Of a stretch of DNA of 33,276 nucleotides, positions 1-7,627 are shown piece by piece. The first letter of the stretch is position 1, and each line of letters starts with the position of its first letter. The translations under genes were made by a program, and so were the position numbers. The notes under the pieces are model-generated. The model saw only the letters and a list, made by a program, of their open reading frames with translations. It was not told the DNA's origin and made no database searches. The stretch spans positions 1-33,276 of the forward strand of contig JACRNV010000007.1 in NCBI GenBank assembly GCA_016214785.1. The letters are read 5' to 3'. The DNA is from Methanobacteriota archaeon. GTDB lineage: Archaea > Thermoplasmatota > Thermoplasmata > SG8-5 > JACRNV01.

Positions 1-33
1 GAACAACGAGCCCCGCGTAGATAGCTTGACCAT

Positions 34-231
34 TTACTGCCCGCCGATGACGCCCTTGTTGGCAAGGTAGCATACGAAGAATAGGATCGTGCATATCAGA
101 GGAATCAGTGCATTGAAGAAGCTGGATGTTGTGAACACGACTGCGGTTATTGCAAAGCCTGTCATGATGAGAATCAAAATGATGTCCAGAAGTGGGCTGC
201 TTTCCCTTGGCGCCTGGAGGATTTCGACCAT
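34..231 (-). CDS. small two-helix membrane protein, last gene seen of the Ubl operon
   Basis: A 65-residue protein with two hydrophobic segments (about residues 14-36 and 38-56), a short charged N-terminus and a short polar C-terminus ending GVIGGQ. I chose the ATG at 231 rather than the longer start at 261 because it lies one base after the E1 stop codon and the GGAGG that ends the E1 gene serves as its ribosome binding site. It is therefore probably translated together with the E1, JAMM and Ubl-E2 genes. I recognise no family. In analogy with other conjugation-type operons it could be a membrane target or an effector, but that is inference from position only. Confidence 0.65.
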   Translation of the reverse strand: MVEILQAPRESSPLLDIILILIMTGFAITAVVFTTSSFFNALIPLICTILFFVCYLANKGVIGGQ

Positions 232-232
232 A

Positions 233-877
233 TTACTTCCCTCCGCAAATCTCGCAATCAACTCTATTTGGTCGGTTCAGTACAAATGAGTCGGCGTCTA
301 GTACAAGTTCGTACCAGTTCCACATAAGCGGCGAGCCATGTATCAGGGAGATACACGCGTAAGTGGCTATACCCATGGCTGTGGCGTGAGTATATATTGC
401 TGTTGGGGCCGCGCACTCATGCTTTTCGTTATCCACGTTCTCTGGCTTAACGCAGTTATAGCAAGGGCCATCTTTCTGCTGGACGAACACATAGCCGTTC
501 AACGAGGTTCTGGATATTGCTGAGAATATTACCGGTATGTCATTGGCGAGCCCGTACTCAGAAGCATAATGCCTGGTCTCGTCATTGTCCACTAGGCATA
601 CTATTAAATCCACACCTACCAGCGTAGAAGGATACTCCACGACGAGCCTTTCAAAGCTGTAAGGATATGCTTCCACAGTTGTTTCGCCTGTGCACTCCCT
701 CTTGAGATTTTCAGCCAGAGCTAGTGCTTTATTCGTCCCCGTCTGATCCTTGTAGAAAAATTGCCTGGACAGGTTGCTTAGCTCAACAAAGTCGGGATCA
801 CATATGACAAGATAGCCTATGCCCATCCTCACTATGTTCCAGCAATAAGGACCGCCCAATCCACCGCCACCTATCAC
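233..877 (-). CDS. E1/ThiF/MoeB-like ubiquitin-activating adenylyltransferase
   Basis: A 214-residue Rossmann-type E1-like enzyme predicted to adenylate the C-terminus of a ubiquitin-like protein. Visible motifs: the GGGGLGG nucleotide loop at residues 3-9, Asp27 after strand 2, NLSRQF at 35-40 (the conserved Arg-Gln), Lys50, and Asp97 in LVDNDETR. Zinc-binding pairs are C139/C142 and C208/C211. Cys155 in HECAAPTA lies where MoeB/E1 proteins carry the conserved or catalytic cysteine region. It begins with GTG, overlapping the JAMM stop codon as GTGA. The protein starts directly at the first beta strand, so the helix that usually precedes it is missing; an in-frame stop lies four codons upstream. 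Homology to the family is clear; the partner assignment comes from the operon. Confidence 0.9.
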   Translation of the reverse strand: MIGGGGLGGPYCWNIVRMGIGYLVICDPDFVELSNLSRQFFYKDQTGTNKALALAENLKRECTGETTVEAYPYSFERLVVEYPSTLVGVDLIVCLVDNDETRHYASEYGLANDIPVIFSAISRTSLNGYVFVQQKDGPCYNCVKPENVDNEKHECAAPTAIYTHATAMGIATYACISLIHGSPLMWNWYELVLDADSFVLNRPNRVDCEICGGK

Positions 878-1482
878 TTGCCAGCGCTAAAGAACCGGAA
901 AAATCCGTTCCGAACAAAAATTACGCCAATCAAGGGATAGTAGCTTTCCCAGTCTCGGTGGTTCCTAATGTCTATCCCAGATGGTTGTGTTGAGGATGCA
1001 CCGTATCCCGGGTGCTTGTGGCACTGGACAACTATTGTGTGGTCGAATTGACTTAGGTAGGTTAACACCTCACGAATGGAATCCACATCACCCCGCACAG
1101 ATACTGGGCTCTGTTCAGACATCTTGGGTGTTAGGATATTGGTTACCACAACATTGTTGTTTGCATTATCAATGATGCCAGTTCCATAACAATATTTCTC
1201 GTTCTCTCCGTCAGTCATCAAGTACCTGTAGAAACCAGTTAATCTTTCAGAGGAGAACACGTAGCGCATCGCCTTGTCGGTTTCAGAACTTTCAGCATCG
1301 AGGTTGGAATCGAAGAAGTCTCTTACCGCCAACAAACGGGCAATAATCTGTCTGTATCGCTCAGCAGCTCTAGTGTAGCCTTTTAACAAGGCTTGTTGCT
1401 GGAGTTTTTGTAATTCCTGAATATGTTCTTCGATTTCCTCACGGCTAATTTCCATTTCCTCCTTATCAATCACAATTTTCAT
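874..1482 (-). CDS. JAMM/JAB (MPN) metallopeptidase, deubiquitinase-like
   Basis: A 202-residue protein with a charged helical, probably coiled-coil N-terminus (about residues 8-60) followed by a JAB domain (about 70-198). The zinc motif is intact: His155 and His157 in CHKHPGYG, then Ser168 and Asp171 in PSGID, giving HxH-x(10)-SxxD. Glu80 is the likely catalytic glutamate. JAMM enzymes of this kind remove or mature ubiquitin-like proteins by cleaving (iso)peptide bonds. It overlaps the upstream Ubl-E2 gene as ATGA and the downstream E1 gene as GTGA, so the three are translationally coupled. The HPG-x-G...PSxxD spacing resembles JAB proteins encoded beside E1 genes in bacteria. Confidence 0.88.
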   Translation of the reverse strand: MKIVIDKEEMEISREEIEEHIQELQKLQQQALLKGYTRAAERYRQIIARLLAVRDFFDSNLDAESSETDKAMRYVFSSERLTGFYRYLMTDGENEKYCYGTGIIDNANNNVVVTNILTPKMSEQSPVSVRGDVDSIREVLTYLSQFDHTIVVQCHKHPGYGASSTQPSGIDIRNHRDWESYYPLIGVIFVRNGFFRFFSAGK

Positions 1483-2150
1483 CTAGATTCCACCTCCATG
1501 ATGTATTGCTCAAGCGCCAAGAGTTGCGAGATAGGGCCGTTGTTTAGTCTAAAGTGTACATTATACCAGCCATTTGTCCAGAATGTAAAACAGAAAATGT
1601 GGAGACCTTTGAAAACTCCACTCGGTGGATTCTGGATATACAACTGATAATCGTCTGGTCCCTGGTACTGGAGCTGGCAGTAATAGGATCTTCGCCTTCC
1701 TGTGATGTATCCGAAATAGTCATAGCCGATTTTGGTCCAGCCTCTGTTAGCCATCTCAGTATCAAAGCCGATGATCTGGACTGGTTTTGGCTGAACGGCT
1801 GTCTGGTGCCCAACATTAACCTGGTGACGTGCAACTGCGATCGAGGGAAGAGTTGTTATCCTTAAAACCTGGACTTTAGGCTGCTGAGACTGGTTTCTTG
1901 AAAAAGAAAAAGAAGAGCCGTCGCCAAGGCGGCTCTCCGGGAAGGCTTCCAATTTTTCACCATCGTTCAGCAGTTTGTGTAGGTCTGCTTTCTCGTCCGG
2001 GTATGTCTTGTCTGCCAGTCTGTAGAGCAGGTAGTTCTGCGGGATATCCAGCGCCTTCTTCAGCTCTGGGCCGGTCGTGCCTTCGTCTATGCTCGCGTCC
2101 TTCACTACTGTGGGGGTTGTACCCACCATCTTCACGGATATCTGTTTCAT
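1479..2150 (-). CDS. ubiquitin-like domain fused to a candidate E2/RWD-like domain
   Basis: A 223-residue protein that opens the operon. Residues 1-76 have a beta-grasp pattern: two N-terminal strands, a TGPELKKALDIP helix, then YLLYRLADKTYP and a final strand. This resembles the small Ubl domains of bacterial conjugation operons. The domain ends SRLGDG, reminiscent of a Ubl C-terminus, and is followed by a Ser/Gln-rich linker (77-92). Residues about 120-223 form a beta meander with NPP at 174-176, H184, C187, H199 and a C-terminal helix, reminiscent of E2/RWD folds, with Cys187 a possible thiol. The E2 assignment is inference. If the Ubl is conjugated it would have to be released from the fusion, plausibly by the JAMM peptidase. 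Confidence 0.6.
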   Translation of the reverse strand: MKQISVKMVGTTPTVVKDASIDEGTTGPELKKALDIPQNYLLYRLADKTYPDEKADLHKLLNDGEKLEAFPESRLGDGSSFSFSRNQSQQPKVQVLRITTLPSIAVARHQVNVGHQTAVQPKPVQIIGFDTEMANRGWTKIGYDYFGYITGRRRSYYCQLQYQGPDDYQLYIQNPPSGVFKGLHIFCFTFWTNGWYNVHFRLNNGPISQLLALEQYIMEVESR

Positions 2151-2153
2151 GCG

Positions 2154-2161
2154 TCACCTCC
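2154..2161 (-). promoter_or_regulatory. strong ribosome binding site of the Ubl-E2 gene
   Basis: GGAGGTGA on the minus strand, three bases before the ATG at 2150. It fixes the start of the Ubl-E2 fusion and rules out longer upstream starts. Confidence 0.7.
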
Positions 2162-2216
2162 TTTTTCTTTAGTGCACACCGCTTTCTCGGCATGCCTAGG
2201 AGTGTGATACATCTCA

Positions 2217-2255
2217 TCGGATAAATATTATTCGACCACTTAAATAAAAATAGTA
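2217..2255 (-). promoter_or_regulatory. AT-rich promoter region of the Ubl operon
   Basis: The 179-bp gap between the recombinase stop and the Ubl-E2 gene is very AT-rich. On the minus strand, TTTATTTAAG and AATATTTAT lie about 70-100 bases before the start codon and are the best TATA candidates. The operon therefore seems to have its own promoter rather than relying on recombinase transcription. The exact element is uncertain. Confidence 0.35.
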
Positions 2256-2329
2256 AAAATTAATTGCTAAACTACAGAAATAATTAGTGCAATAATAAAT
2301 GTAAAAATCCCCTTACTGCTCTTTCTGGA

Positions 2330-3262
2330 CTACAATCCCAACTGCGGAATCGTCGAGAGGTATGACTGCCTAAGTTCCTCGTGGTCAATGTGATCATAGG
2401 TGTCAATTGGCTCGTCTCTGCTGTCGCCGCGCAGTTCCTGCCTGAACTCTCGCGGCATCCCGGCTCTCCTCAGGTGGGTAGTGAACCAGTGCCTGCAACA
2501 ATGCGCGGAAAATCTCTTGCTGAGATCAGGAGAGTTGTCATCGTGGATTCCCAAGCGTATGGCATGCTTCTTCACAATGTCGTTCAGGATGGGGTAGGTA
2601 ATCCGCTTTCCATTTGAAGGGTTGACAAACAGGGCGTTTGATTTAGTGACCTCGTGACGCACGTCCAGCCAGCGCTTCAAGCATTTTGCGCTTTCATTGT
2701 CAAAATAAACTGTCAAGTTGCTGCGCTTTCCTGTTGGCTTCAACTTAATGGAGTAGCGGAGCCAGTCTATGTCCGAAACGTCCATTGCCATCAGTTCGCC
2801 AGCCCGGACACCGGTCTTGGCTAAAACGCAGACGATTGCTTTTTCCTGCGGGTCCAGGATTGAATTGACGAAAGTGCTCATTTGCTCGACAGAAATCAGC
2901 TGCCTTTCAGAGGTGTGGCTATTCTTTTTGTTGGAAATGCGGAGGTATCTCTTTCTGAATTTTGGGACTGGCGAGCGCACGATGTGGTCCTCGAACTCGA
3001 GGAATTCGTAAAATGATGCCAGATTGTTGATGTGCTTTCGGATAGTCTCTGAATCCACTTTCTTACTAAACCTGCCAGGCCTGCTTTTCAGATACATCAG
3101 GAATTTCTTAAGGTCTTCCATGTCAACTTTAAGGCAACTCTTTTGAATTCGCTTGAAGAATATACAAATAGTGTATTTGCAGGAGTTTATTGGCCAGACT
3201 GACCAGTCCCGCATCTTGGCATCTTCTAAAAACTCAGCCAGAAGCTCTTCGTTGCTTTTCAT
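2330..3262 (-). CDS. tyrosine recombinase/integrase (archaeal XerA/phage-integrase type)
   Basis: A 310-residue site-specific recombinase. An N-terminal SAM-like core-binding domain (about 1-100) precedes a catalytic domain with Arg153 in TGVRAGE, His254 and Arg257 in HCCRHWF, and the nucleophile Tyr289 in DTYDHID. All diagnostic residues are intact, so it is probably active. I use the ATG at 3262 instead of the TTG at 3277: the ATG overlaps the stop of the upstream gene (ATGA) and has GGAGGTGG before it. It suggests that this part of the window is, or was, mobile. No att site can be paired with it confidently. Confidence 0.9.
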   Translation of the reverse strand: MKSNEELLAEFLEDAKMRDWSVWPINSCKYTICIFFKRIQKSCLKVDMEDLKKFLMYLKSRPGRFSKKVDSETIRKHINNLASFYEFLEFEDHIVRSPVPKFRKRYLRISNKKNSHTSERQLISVEQMSTFVNSILDPQEKAIVCVLAKTGVRAGELMAMDVSDIDWLRYSIKLKPTGKRSNLTVYFDNESAKCLKRWLDVRHEVTKSNALFVNPSNGKRITYPILNDIVKKHAIRLGIHDDNSPDLSKRFSAHCCRHWFTTHLRRAGMPREFRQELRGDSRDEPIDTYDHIDHEELRQSYLSTIPQLGL

Positions 3263-3777
3263 TCCACCCACCTCCAACCCTTTGCCGAATATTTCACTAG
3301 ACCGTATGCTGAAAGCGATTCAAGCTGCGCAGAAATCGCTTTAATGCGCTGTGCTTCATTAGGTGGTATCCCTAGCCTTTGCAGGAGTTCGTCGTTTGTA
3401 AGGGGCTTTCCTGCTTTCCTGAGGCTATCAACAAGGGCTCTGCTGTATGTGCGGATGCCTGTGAACGATTTCTCTACAAATGCCTTGTTCCTGTAATCTT
3501 CCAGTTCCTCATCCTGGATCGAAAGGAGCTTCTTCATCCTGGCCAGCTCTCGCTTCGACTCATTCAGCTCTTCGGCCCTATTGGCAATCTCCCGCTTCAA
3601 GTTAGCTACGCTCGCTTGTTCTTCCTCTGGCGACTGATGCAGATGCTCATCTACAATATATACTATAAACTTAGAGAGCGGCATACCCTTTTTTTCTGCA
3701 GCGTCTTCCCATCGCTTTCTCTGCTCCCAGCTTTGGGGATAAACATCAACCCGGCGTCTAACGATATCTGTTGGCAT
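3259..3777 (-). CDS. ribbon-helix-helix / coiled-coil / winged-helix DNA-binding protein coupled to the integrase
   Basis: A 172-residue protein of three visible parts. Residues 6-47 have a ribbon-helix-helix pattern (VDVYPQSWEQRKRWEDAA...PLSKFIVYIVDEHL). Residues 50-100 form a Glu/Lys/Arg-rich coiled coil. Residues about 115-172 look like a winged helix (PLTNDELLQRLGIPPNEAQRIKAISAQ...LVKYSAKGWRW). It overlaps the integrase by four bases, so the two are probably made together; it may be an accessory, excisionase-like or regulatory factor. A TATA-like element at 3804-3814 lies about 30 bases before the ATG, which fits a nearly leaderless mRNA. The exact family is not recognised. Confidence 0.75.
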   Translation of the reverse strand: MPTDIVRRRVDVYPQSWEQRKRWEDAAEKKGMPLSKFIVYIVDEHLHQSPEEEQASVANLKREIANRAEELNESKRELARMKKLLSIQDEELEDYRNKAFVEKSFTGIRTYSRALVDSLRKAGKPLTNDELLQRLGIPPNEAQRIKAISAQLESLSAYGLVKYSAKGWRWVE

Positions 3778-3803
3778 GGTCTCGCCAAGGGATATGACGT
3801 CGG

Positions 3804-3814
3804 ACTATAAGTAA
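3804..3814 (-). promoter_or_regulatory. TATA element for the RHH-integrase operon
   Basis: On the minus strand TTACTTATAGT is centred about 32 bases before the ATG at 3777, the usual archaeal TATA-to-start distance for a short or absent leader. Confidence 0.4.
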
Positions 3815-3833
3815 TTTAGGGGTAAAATTCTGC

Positions 3834-3849
3834 AATCCCTCCAGTGGCT
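3834..3849 (+). repeat. 16-bp direct repeat, left copy
   Basis: AATCCCTCCAGTGGCT; an identical copy in the same orientation lies at 10651-10666. A 16-base exact match in 33 kb is unlikely by chance outside a functional or duplicated element. Confidence 0.7.
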
Positions 3850-4088
3850 TCATATTTTTAGCGCTAAATTATAGGTTTCTACGGTGAAAATTTATCAGTA
3901 AAAAATGCCATTTCGGCGATATATATTCTCGTCTGAGGGAATCTATAGTAAATTCAATACACATTGTTAAACCGTAATAAACACTCAAGTTCAACTCATC
4001 TGCAAAATGGGAGAAATCCGACCACATGAATCCCTCCCATACTTTCCTGTGCAGTACAAGAACAATAAAAAGAAAATAAGGTAAGGGT

Positions 4089-4103
4089 GGGGCGCAAAGC
4101 CCC
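4089..4103. terminator. GC hairpin after the subtilase-like gene
   Basis: GGGGC-GCAAA-GCCCC lies just beyond the stop codon of the minus-strand gene ending at 4112. It is followed by a T-run on the plus strand (4104-4109), and on the minus strand by T-rich sequence a little further on. It could stop transcription from either side. Confidence 0.45.
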
Positions 4104-4111
4104 TTTTTTAA

Positions 4112-7100
4112 CTACCAGTTCACCCACCAGGTGGTCGCGCTTGGGCAGTAGACCCAGTATGCTTGGCCTCTCTTCATGACGTAGCTGGCGACAAGGGGCG
4201 AAGTCCGGTAGGTAGCCGTTGCGTTGAAGCCTTCGACCAGCGTCGCGCCGGTGGCGGAGATGAGTTGCCCGACTGGGTAGGTACTATCGTCTCGCGCGGG
4301 ATAGCCGATGAGGTTCCAACCCTGCGAGAGCGGTATGGTCGCATTCGTGTTGTTAGCATACCCCGAACCGCCGAGGCATATCTGGCCGTCACCGACATTT
4401 GTGACGTTTAGCCACACGCCGATCGTGTGGTTCACGACCGTCAGGTCATTGAGGCCTGCATTCCAGACTGTGTAGTACTGCTTCCAGAGGTTCGCTGGCG
4501 TTCCAGGGTCGTACCACATCACTCTGTCCCATTGGACAAGTCCACCACCGCCGTCCGCGATGTCCATCAAGGCACCGGGCAATACCGTCGGCCCAACCAG
4601 AGGCACAGAAATCAGGTTCCAGCCGAGCTGCACCGTGATGTTACAGAAGGGGGGGATGACGGTAGCGATTGTCTCTGGGACGACTATCAACGAGGAGGCA
4701 GTATTATTGTCGTAGCCGAGCACGAACGTTGGATATGGTATGGAATAGGCTATATCCGCTCGCGCGCAGTCCAAACTGCATGTCGCCCTAGCGCTCGCGT
4801 AGACCCCCCAGTTGAGACCTCCGGCGGTCGAAATATAGTCGGCGTAGTTCGAAGCGATGCTACGCGTCATTGTCGCCTCAGCGCCGGCACCGAAGCTCTG
4901 CGTGGTCCCTACCTGAGTCCACAGGCTCGTCGCGTAGTTGTATGCGTACATCGTGCAAGTCACAGCCGCACTGTACAGTGCCTCGTGCGTCAGAGTGATG
5001 CCTGTAATGTAATTCGGCGATTCGGATATCTGGAACCTGTACCTGGCGAATATTTCGTCCTGCGCCCCCGGGTCTGCTGAGGTCGCCCTCACATCGTTTG
5101 AAGTTGATATCGCTACGTATTCTCCATCCGTCAGTTCGGTCATTGAGTTCGGCGTCGTCAGCTCCGCCTGCGAGTTGTCGTCGACATCGCAGAAGTAAGC
5201 GTCGTGCGGACCGCTGGCCTGCGTCACCCCTGCGAAGGTGTACTGCGTCACGCCACTACCGCCGTCCCCCTTTGTGGCGTTGAGCCATATTTCCACATAG
5301 ATCCAATCCCCAGCGGATATCGTGTTGTTGGGTATAGTCTCGGTCCACTCGAACCTGTAGTACGAGTACTTGCCGCTGACGTTGGTCGAGCACTGGGTGG
5401 GCGCTGGATTTAACTGAGTCATGGTGCCGTACTTGAACACCTTCGCGTACATGAATCCCGATGCATCCTTCGTGTTCACCATCCCGTATGCGATATAGCG
5501 CCACGTTCCGCCGATTTGAGTGGGGTTACCGTACGGTTCAGATATCCAGGCAGCGTTGCCGACACGGTACTGCCCTGCGGTGCCCATGTCGCCTGTAGTG
5601 TTGGTGATGACGGATGTTTCGTCGGGCAAGACCTTCAATAGGCTCATGTTCGTGCCCAGAGAAGTCTCCACATGCAGGTAATATCCCGTGCCGACATAAA
5701 GAATGACATCGTAGTACTCGCCCCACTTGCTGGCGTTGTCGCGTGCATGCACATAGAGTGTGTGCGACTCCCCAGGAAGCCAGCCCAGCGCAGCTATATC
5801 TATGGTGGCGAAGGCCTTCTCGGAAGTCGAGTTGAACAGTCCGTCGGTGGGCGTCATGGCGAAGCCAGTGCCGTTGGCGCCAGTCGCGTCGATGAAATAC
5901 TCGGCGTTGGTAATATTGCTGAGCCCAGAAATGTCGGCAATCAGCATCGAAGTAGCCGCGCCGTTCGTCGGGTTGGGGTCTGCATACGCGTTGGTCACCA
6001 CTGGACCACCGTCGACACCTACCTTCCCACTGACGACGAGCGCATAGTCCTGGTCTACTTGGGGCGTGCCCGATACGGCGTCGCTTCTGATATCATCCGC
6101 GTTTATCCTGATGGCCCAGATTCCAAGCTGCGGCGTCTGCACATAGACGCACTCCACATTGTTTGCGGTATCGTATCCGGTCATGCTCGAGTTCGACCAG
6201 CCATTCGTGAACTGGTTGCCGTGGTATTCAGTCCCACCTGGTGATATCACGGTCAGGTTCAGGTCGTTTATCAGCGCTCTTCCAGCACCCGTTGCATTCG
6301 GCGCGGGAACGTCGGTCCAAACCAGGCTGACCTTGAAAGGCTTGGTGTCGTCTGTGACGGAGATATTGCTGTAAACCTTCTGAGTGTTGTCCGCAAGGGG
6401 GCTCGATTGATCGTCGTAAAAGACCTTAAAGTCCGGGGCGATGACATTTGTGAGGTTGATTCGCCCCCATCCCTCTCGACCATTCGGAATCGGAGGGGTG
6501 TTCACCGCATCATCCATGTCGGTGGCTCCGTTTACCAGAGCCGCTTTGACCATTGCTGGGCTCGGCCTAGCTCCATTCGTCCTGTTGTAGTAATCCGCGA
6601 AAAGCGTGGCCGCGCCGCAGGCCATCGCAGCGGAACCCCCCGTGCCGCTGGCATAAAGGTAGTCGTTGCTTATGATCTGTTCGCCAGTGGCGGTTGCAGT
6701 CGGGCTGTGAGATCTGACCCCGGCCCCCCATGTGGAAGGTGCGACGAAATCGGGCTTTATTCTCCCGTCTGCGGTAGGCCCGTCCGCTGAAGCAGTCACC
6801 CACTCGTTGATATTGTCCGCGCTCACACTCTTGTGCGGCTTGTAGCCCTCGCTCATACCAACAGTGATGCCGTTCTTATTGCAGCCGGTCGCTGTCAAGT
6901 CACTATTACCTCCTGCCATGAGAAGGAGAAGCGGTTGATCCCCGGATTTCGTGTTGTCCGCGTCCCTCGTTGCCACGTCGATGTTGTAGGACATCGCCTC
7001 GTAATTGTTGATCGTGCCCCCTCCCCATGGATTGTAGAGGCCGTACGCCCCCTTCTGGCTCGCGTCTCTCCATACATCTAAGATGTTGCCCCCAAACCAG

Positions 7101-7540
7101 TTTCCGGTATCTCCGAACACTCTCTCCACGACGATGTTCGCGTTTGGTGCGATCCCTTCCCCATAGAGCTTTCCGTCCACAGGATCGACCGTGCCATTCG
7201 CTCCGTTACCAACCATCCAGGTCAGGAAGGGAGTGCCCAGTCCGTAGCCATCTTCTGCCACGCCATCTGAGCTGTCGGCTTCGACCCAATCGACCCAGAA
7301 CCTGACACGGCTGCCGAAATCGGCGAAGAGCGTCGCGTTGTTTCCGGTGTCGAGTCCCAATCCAGCATCGCCTATCAGGAACCCCGTCCCGTTGTACCCG
7401 AGGGAATTCGCCCTAGTGGCTCCGATGATATCGGCCTGTACTTCGTCTGCCCTAACCTTTTCCATTGGCAACAGCCATGTAAGTGCTGGGAGCACCAAGG
7501 CCATCGCCACTAGCCCACAAACGAATCCTTTTTTGTTCAA
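4112..7540 (-). CDS. large secreted subtilase-like (S8) protein with a degenerate catalytic triad
   Basis: A 1142-residue exported protein: signal peptide about 1-31, then an S8-type domain (about 35-370). Alignment by eye to S8 motifs: the Asp motif is kept (FLIGDAGLGLD, Asp58). The HGTHVAG motif reads GLGTPFLTWMVG, so the catalytic His is Leu101. The oxyanion Asn is kept (AGGN, Asn212). GTSMATPH reads GTGGSAAM, so the nucleophile Ser is Gly301. It should therefore be inactive as a protease. Residues about 390-510 form a P-domain-like sandwich; Ig-like and beta-rich modules follow. Residues 965-1142 carry two GWNLIS/GWNLIGYP surface modules. The start is TTG with GGAGGAGG upstream. It is divergent from the STAND gene. 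Confidence 0.85.
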   Translation of the reverse strand: MNKKGFVCGLVAMALVLPALTWLLPMEKVRADEVQADIIGATRANSLGYNGTGFLIGDAGLGLDTGNNATLFADFGSRVRFWVDWVEADSSDGVAEDGYGLGTPFLTWMVGNGANGTVDPVDGKLYGEGIAPNANIVVERVFGDTGNWFGGNILDVWRDASQKGAYGLYNPWGGGTINNYEAMSYNIDVATRDADNTKSGDQPLLLLMAGGNSDLTATGCNKNGITVGMSEGYKPHKSVSADNINEWVTASADGPTADGRIKPDFVAPSTWGAGVRSHSPTATATGEQIISNDYLYASGTGGSAAMACGAATLFADYYNRTNGARPSPAMVKAALVNGATDMDDAVNTPPIPNGREGWGRINLTNVIAPDFKVFYDDQSSPLADNTQKVYSNISVTDDTKPFKVSLVWTDVPAPNATGAGRALINDLNLTVISPGGTEYHGNQFTNGWSNSSMTGYDTANNVECVYVQTPQLGIWAIRINADDIRSDAVSGTPQVDQDYALVVSGKVGVDGGPVVTNAYADPNPTNGAATSMLIADISGLSNITNAEYFIDATGANGTGFAMTPTDGLFNSTSEKAFATIDIAALGWLPGESHTLYVHARDNASKWGEYYDVILYVGTGYYLHVETSLGTNMSLLKVLPDETSVITNTTGDMGTAGQYRVGNAAWISEPYGNPTQIGGTWRYIAYGMVNTKDASGFMYAKVFKYGTMTQLNPAPTQCSTNVSGKYSYYRFEWTETIPNNTISAGDWIYVEIWLNATKGDGGSGVTQYTFAGVTQASGPHDAYFCDVDDNSQAELTTPNSMTELTDGEYVAISTSNDVRATSADPGAQDEIFARYRFQISESPNYITGITLTHEALYSAAVTCTMYAYNYATSLWTQVGTTQSFGAGAEATMTRSIASNYADYISTAGGLNWGVYASARATCSLDCARADIAYSIPYPTFVLGYDNNTASSLIVVPETIATVIPPFCNITVQLGWNLISVPLVGPTVLPGALMDIADGGGGLVQWDRVMWYDPGTPANLWKQYYTVWNAGLNDLTVVNHTIGVWLNVTNVGDGQICLGGSGYANNTNATIPLSQGWNLIGYPARDDSTYPVGQLISATGATLVEGFNATATYRTSPLVASYVMKRGQAYWVYCPSATTWWVNW

Positions 7541-7627
7541 CTCGGTAGCCTCCTCCGTCTCGTCACTGTAAATATGCGAAGACGTATGTATAGATTTAAG
7601 GTGATATTATATTAATCTTTCTCATTC
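7541..7627. promoter_or_regulatory. divergent promoter region between pseudo-subtilase and STAND genes
   Basis: An 87-bp AT-rich gap with AT-rich TATA candidates on both strands (around 7570-7620). The sequence TACGTATGTATA around 7582-7593 is partly palindromic. Both flanking genes appear to start with TTG. The short shared gap suggests joint control. Confidence 0.4.

Larger units (their letters stand above)
3778..4111. other. intergenic region holding a shared 16-mer and an AGCGCT palindrome
   Basis: No gene is seen in these 334 bases. They contain the 16-mer AATCCCTCCAGTGGCT at 3834-3849 and the palindrome TTTAGCGCTAAA at 3857-3868. Both recur at 10593-10666 in the opposite order. The AT-rich remainder ends in a GC hairpin at 4089-4103. 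Confidence 0.6.

Noticed and set aside
870-880. Programmed -1 frameshift joining JAMM and E1
   Set aside because: No slippery heptamer is visible; a GTGA overlap explains coupling more simply.
4427-6244. Plus-strand frames opposite the subtilase-like gene
   Set aside because: No start signals or recognisable domains; the minus-strand gene has a signal peptide and S8 motifs.
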